DNA from: Spirodela intermedia | Taxonomy: Eukaryota; Streptophyta; Magnoliopsida; Alismatales; Araceae | Assembly (NCBI GenBank): GCA_902729315.2 | Contig: LR746277.1 | Span: 3,601,001 to 3,665,000, forward strand | Direction: 5' to 3' | Length of the DNA: 64,000 nt | In this document: piece by piece, positions 59,782 through 64,000 of the stretch | Layout of the letters: every line of letters begins with the position of its first letter | How positions within the stretch are numbered: the first letter of the stretch is position 1 | Translations under genes and position numbers: made by a program | Notes under the pieces: generated by a model | The model's database searches: none | What the model saw: the letters and a program-made list of their open reading frames with translations, nothing else | Told to the model about the DNA's origin: nothing

Positions 59782-62700
59782 GTTACAGAGAGGGAGGAAG
59801 GGAGATAGAGAGAGAGAAGGGGAGGGAGGGAGGGAGAGAGAGATGTCGCAGTCAAAAGAGCTTTCCGAAAGGTCATTTCAATAGCAATCCACCTATCTGC
59901 ATAGCTACCAATATACGTCGCAAAAAACCCGCAAGCAAGCCTTTTCTTTTGGGCGCGGGCACCAAATGAGTTACGCTGCGGCGCATACTTTCTGAACTGA
60001 ACCTCAGAAACGGTTCCTATTTATGTTTATTTCCCTATTTATTATATTCGTGAGCTCTAATCCCTATCGGCCATGATCGCCGATCTAATACGTTCTCCAG
60101 ATGGGGGAACTGTGCCCCCCCATCTTGAGCATACTCCCTACGACGAGTGAATTTCGTCAATGATCCACTAGTTAAGCTAGCTATGTTTCGATCTAACGTG
60201 TAGACTGACCTCTCCCTTATTCGCGGTTTTTATCCAGTGTCTTCCAGATGACAGCAATGAACTCTTCGCTGCGAGACGAATCAACGATAGGTCAGAGAAA
60301 TCCTATCAACACCCGGCAATGCCTTCTCATGAAAACCAATAACCACGGTTGGATGGATTTTTTCCTTGCGTCGGGTGTTAATCTGGGTACACGCAGGTTT
60401 CTCCCGATTCCCGCAATTATCGGAATGGGTTTCTCATTGATTTTATGGATAAACTTGATTAAAAAAACACACGTTTCCTCATAATCCCTCGACAGAAAGC
60501 AAATAAAAACAGTTTTTTTGCCGGTCTGTGAAACTTCCTCCTGTTTTGATAAGAAGAGTCGAAGAATCCAAGGCGAAGCAGACTAAACTATGCCCACTAG
60601 TAACCCGCGGGCTGAGTCCGAGAATAGATCAGCTAGCTATAGAGACGAAGGCCTCTCTGAGAGAGTATACCCCACGTGGGGAGCAAAGAACTCATCGTCT
60701 CGCTTCCCAGCTGTCGGGCAACGCGATATCACGACCTCTCCCTCACCACCTCTTCCCTTCTGGTTTTTTTAGGGTTTCCCATGCGGAGTTGTATCCGTGT
60801 CCAGGAGACCAAGCGTCCTCCCAAGGAGAACAACTGCGTATCTTATTCCATTCCTCCCATTTATATTCCAGCACGGGGAGGCAGCGCTGTCCCCCTCAAG
60901 CGGCAGGGCGAGGCCCCGCGTAAGGAAGGCGTGGGGGGGGGCCATGGCCGTGGTCGACACGAGGGGAGGGGAATATATATGCACAGTAAAAGAGGGCGGG
61001 GGGGGGGGGGGGAACAGAAGAGCCAAGTGGGGGGACGTACGTGAGAAGTCAATGCTGTCCCTGATCTTCTCTTTCCCGAAGAACACAAATTTCATTATAA
61101 CACTCGAAGGAGAAGAGAAGAGTTCATTTAAGTCCATCGTAACCCCCCTCCCCTCCCGAGCTTAGTTCGTGAACCCTAAAGCCAGTTTTCTTTTCCTTGG
61201 GTGTCTAGTTTTCCTCTTTGGGAGATTCCCCCAGCTGTCGTCACTCCTCTCTCTCTCTCTCTCTCGTGGCTGTGAGATGGAATAAGGAGTAGTCAGGGAG
61301 AAGGAAGAGAACATGCGCTCGAGGATGAGATCAGGGGGACAAAGGTAAAGCTGGGGACGACAAAGGAGCATTTTTTTTCTGCCTCCTTCAGGGACCACGG
61401 GAAAAGCATGGCGTTGACGTTTGCGGCTGCGATGTCTCCGAACTCATCAGGGATCTGAGCGAAACTAATAAAATTAAACACGGAGATCAGTTAAGTTCGC
61501 CTCTAAACTGGGCTTCTTTCTCACCGTCAGAAAAACACCCTCCCTAGCTGCTTCTTCTCTCTGTGTCTCCCTCTCTCTCTCTCTATCTCTCTCTCTCTCA
61601 ACTCTATTCTCGCGACGGCCGCCTTATTCACTCCGTCGTCTCTGGATCCCTCTTAGCTTCCCCATCATGCCGCTCAGGGAAGATGGAGAAAATGAAGGGC
61701 GGAGAGAGAGAGAGAGAGAGAGAGAGGAGGGTTAGCTTCCATTTAGGGGAAGCTAGTAAATCTTGGGGACTGGAGCCCTCGCACTTGGTGGGCCGTAGTC
61801 TGGGGGGCCCAATCATAACGACGGCGGAGACTAGTTTAATTAACTGGCGGAATAGGTACGAGGACCCCCAAAAGGGCGGGGGGGAGGGGGGGGGGGGAGG
61901 GAACGGGGATTAAATGCGACGGCCCCGATCATCCAGTTTGCAGGGAGACTAATCAGATGTGCGGTCCCTGATCAGCAGTTCGCCGCCATCATTTTACCAC
62001 GCGAATCTCACCGTGCGGCGGTAGATCTCCCCAATTACGTGGCAGCACACCAGTGGAGGAATCGCCGAATGAACTGTACGGTTCGTAAGCGCGGGGATGT
62101 GACAATAGGGATGGGGTCACTAGCAGGGAGGTGACCAGATCGAAGTCAAAAGCCGCGCCGGCAGGGGTTGAGATGGAGGGAGGAGTCGGGGGGTATTAAA
62201 TGGGCGGCGGAGAACCCGGCGGAACTCGGCCGGTCTGACTCGGCGACTGACTCCCGGATCCGTTAGAACCCGGCGGGGGGAGCTCGCCCTCGCCATCGAG
62301 CTTTCGCTTTCATGTGAATTTCCACGCGTAAATCCCGGATAAAGAATGGCAAAAGGGTAGGAAATTAATAATTACTGCCCGGCAGAAAAGGAAAGCGGGT
62401 AGGCGGGGAACAGAAGAACACGGGAGACTACTGCTGGTGTAGAGTGAAAGAGAGAGGAGCTTCAGTTGAGATTCACACACAATGGATTCAGAGATAGATA
62501 GCGTAGACCCTCGGGGCTCGTCTCCGAACAGGCGGGTCTGCAGTTAATGCTTGTGCGGTTGTCCGGACCCTTCTTTCTCCTCGGAATCCGGCGGACTGGA
62601 TACACAGAGAGAGAGAGAGAGAGACTGAAGGAAGATGCAGAAGAGAGGGAAGGAGGGAGAGGGGTAGGAGAGCAGCAGTAGAGAGAAGGGAGCGTCCGGA

Positions 62701-64000
62701 GACAGGAGGAACAGTGGAGAACAGTGGCAGCGGGAGAGGAGAGAAAGACTGACGGGGAGCTCTGATCATCCACTTTGCCGACCTCTCTGCCTGGCCATGG
62801 CAGGCTCGCAGAGTCGTCGGGCTTCGGTCTCCGCCAGGCGGACAGACGAGAGAATTGAATGGGGAGGAGAATTCAATCGAGAGGTCCACGAGGCCCACCG
62901 CCCTCCCGATGTGACGGCGATGACCGGACCCCGGCCTTCCGGGACGATTCGACAACGGCTCCGGCCAACGATTACTCCCCCACACCCATGGGTAAAACTC
63001 ACGCCCATGGCCCTTGCAGCGGCCGTAGTTAATGCCATGGACGTGAAGGGGAGCCATGCAGAGTGGGGGTTCGGTAGGGGACGAGAGCTGGCTAACCCAT
63101 CCCTAGCTGCGCCCCCTCACCCTGGCATCAGTCTGTACCCAATCTCCCCCGTCTGCGGCTCCCGATGAATGAAGGGTTTGGCGGAGCCCGGTGGGCCTTT
63201 TTCTCCTTTGGTCGATGAAGGGGCCGCGGGGGCTTTTGCTTTGGGCCGTCCTCTTCCGCTCGAGGAGGGATGGGCGAGACAACGCTGCCACATCTCCTTT
63301 CTTCGCTTCCCTGGGGGGGCAACCGGAGGACGGAGATGGCTTTTCCGCGCGATTGATCATTCTGCGAAAACATAACGCCCATCTGTGCCGACAGGGAGCC
63401 GGGCTCCGACAGCGATGGCGAATCTGGCGCAGTTAAAAGCTCGACTTGATTCTCCCCCACCGGTGCGTTAGGTTGGCGACGGAGTTTTCCTGCTCTCTCT
63501 CTCTCTCTCTGTACGGGACATGAACGTTGAGTAGCGGGTTGGTCTCTCTGCGAAGATGATAAGGACAAGCATAGTAGAAATGATAATAATGAGGGGGAGT
63601 ATGGGAATGGGCTGCATGGTTTTCTGAACAGAACCGGCCGAGGCGATTCAAGAGAATGTGGGCGGGCGGCAATAAAGGCGTCGTCAGTTCCCAAGAAAGC
63701 TGAGGGAAATAAAATCCGACGACGTGCAGGAGCGGGAGGGGAGGGGAGAGTGGGGCTCTCTCATCACGCCTCCTCAGCCATTCATTCGTCCCATTACAAT
63801 GAGGAAGCCCGAATGGGAGGAGAAGACGGAGAGTAGAGACGCCTGATTAAAGATCCGATGATTTGCAACATTTCCATTGGTGCGCGTATTATTGGGGGCG
63901 GGATATATTCCACATTCCACATTCTCCATGGGCCGCCGATGACTGCGGCGCCACAAGGCGCGGGGACGAGAAGAGAATAAGAGCCCGTCGGAGGAAAAAA
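57923..64000. other. Intergenic, microsatellite-rich, no gene recognised
   Basis: Holds the WIP 3' flank, then CT at about 58427-58457, GA at about 59571-59593, a long GA tract at about 59739-59779 with GGGA repeats near 59821-59843, CT at 61245-61265 and 61569-61597, GA at 61701-61725, G-runs near 60998-61012 and 61880-61902, GA at 62607-62623 and CT at 63493-63511. Longer frames here (for example 60528-60923, 62797-63168 and 63128-63694 reverse) have no recognisable domain and biased composition. Probably regulatory and spacer DNA. Confidence 0.5.
59739..59779. repeat. (GA)n microsatellite
   Basis: Seen: about 20 uninterrupted GA units, followed within 50 bp by GGGA-type repeats. It lies about 1.8 kb downstream of the WIP stop codon. 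Confidence 0.85.

Noticed and set aside
62797-63694. Overlapping 120-190 codon frames on both strands
   Set aside because: GC-rich DNA leaves several frames open at once. No domain, splice pattern or codon signal favours any of them.

Overview
This is nuclear DNA of a flowering plant. The genes have many introns, coding exons are GC-rich and introns AT-rich, and (GA/CT)n microsatellites are frequent. The proteins are plant-specific: a PDR-type ABCG transporter, an organellar ThrRS, a trihelix factor, a plastid OEP80 and a WIP zinc finger. The copper ATPase recalls, from memory, the monocot HMA4/HMA5 group. A monocot or early-diverging angiosperm is plausible, but the species cannot be named from this window.

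Layout. Positions 1-13066 are a wreck of Ty3/gypsy (Tat/Athila-type) retrotransposons: four long LTR copies or near-copies, two shorter LTR pieces, a tRNA-Asp-type primer binding site, a stop-ridden gag, a broken integrase and no reverse transcriptase. One solo LTR lies in inverted orientation with a perfect 5-bp target duplication. A Ty1/copia gag scrap follows near 13.7 kb, then gene-poor DNA to 16.7 kb. The gene-rich part runs from 16.7 to 57.9 kb. Four genes lie on the minus strand: the ABCG/PDR transporter (16719-23693, 24 exons), organellar threonyl-tRNA synthetase (24822-32694, 8 exons), a single-exon trihelix factor (34581-35888) and an HMA-type Cu+-ATPase (36633-41688, 8 exons). Two are on the plus strand: OEP80 (42801-51521, 16 exons), head-to-head with the Cu-ATPase, and a WIP zinc-finger gene (55752-57922, 2 exons). 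I assembled every exon by eye. All reading frames close with matching splice phases, giving proteins of 1435, 671, 435, 976, 699 and 331 aa. The last 6 kb hold no gene I can support.

The genes do not form a pathway. They are ordinary single-copy-type plant genes: membrane export of metabolites, organelle translation, transcription, copper handling, plastid outer-envelope biogenesis and developmental patterning. I found no clearly new multi-gene system. The most notable signals are the loss of both metal-binding cysteines from the first metal-binding domain of the Cu-ATPase, a pentamer array of branch-point-like CTAAC motifs right at a 5' splice site of the ABCG gene, an antisense reading frame kept open in four diverged LTR copies, a 1.5-kb LTR inverted repeat with a 56-bp spacer, three GC-AG introns, and recurring TGACGTCA plus G-box pairs upstream of genes.
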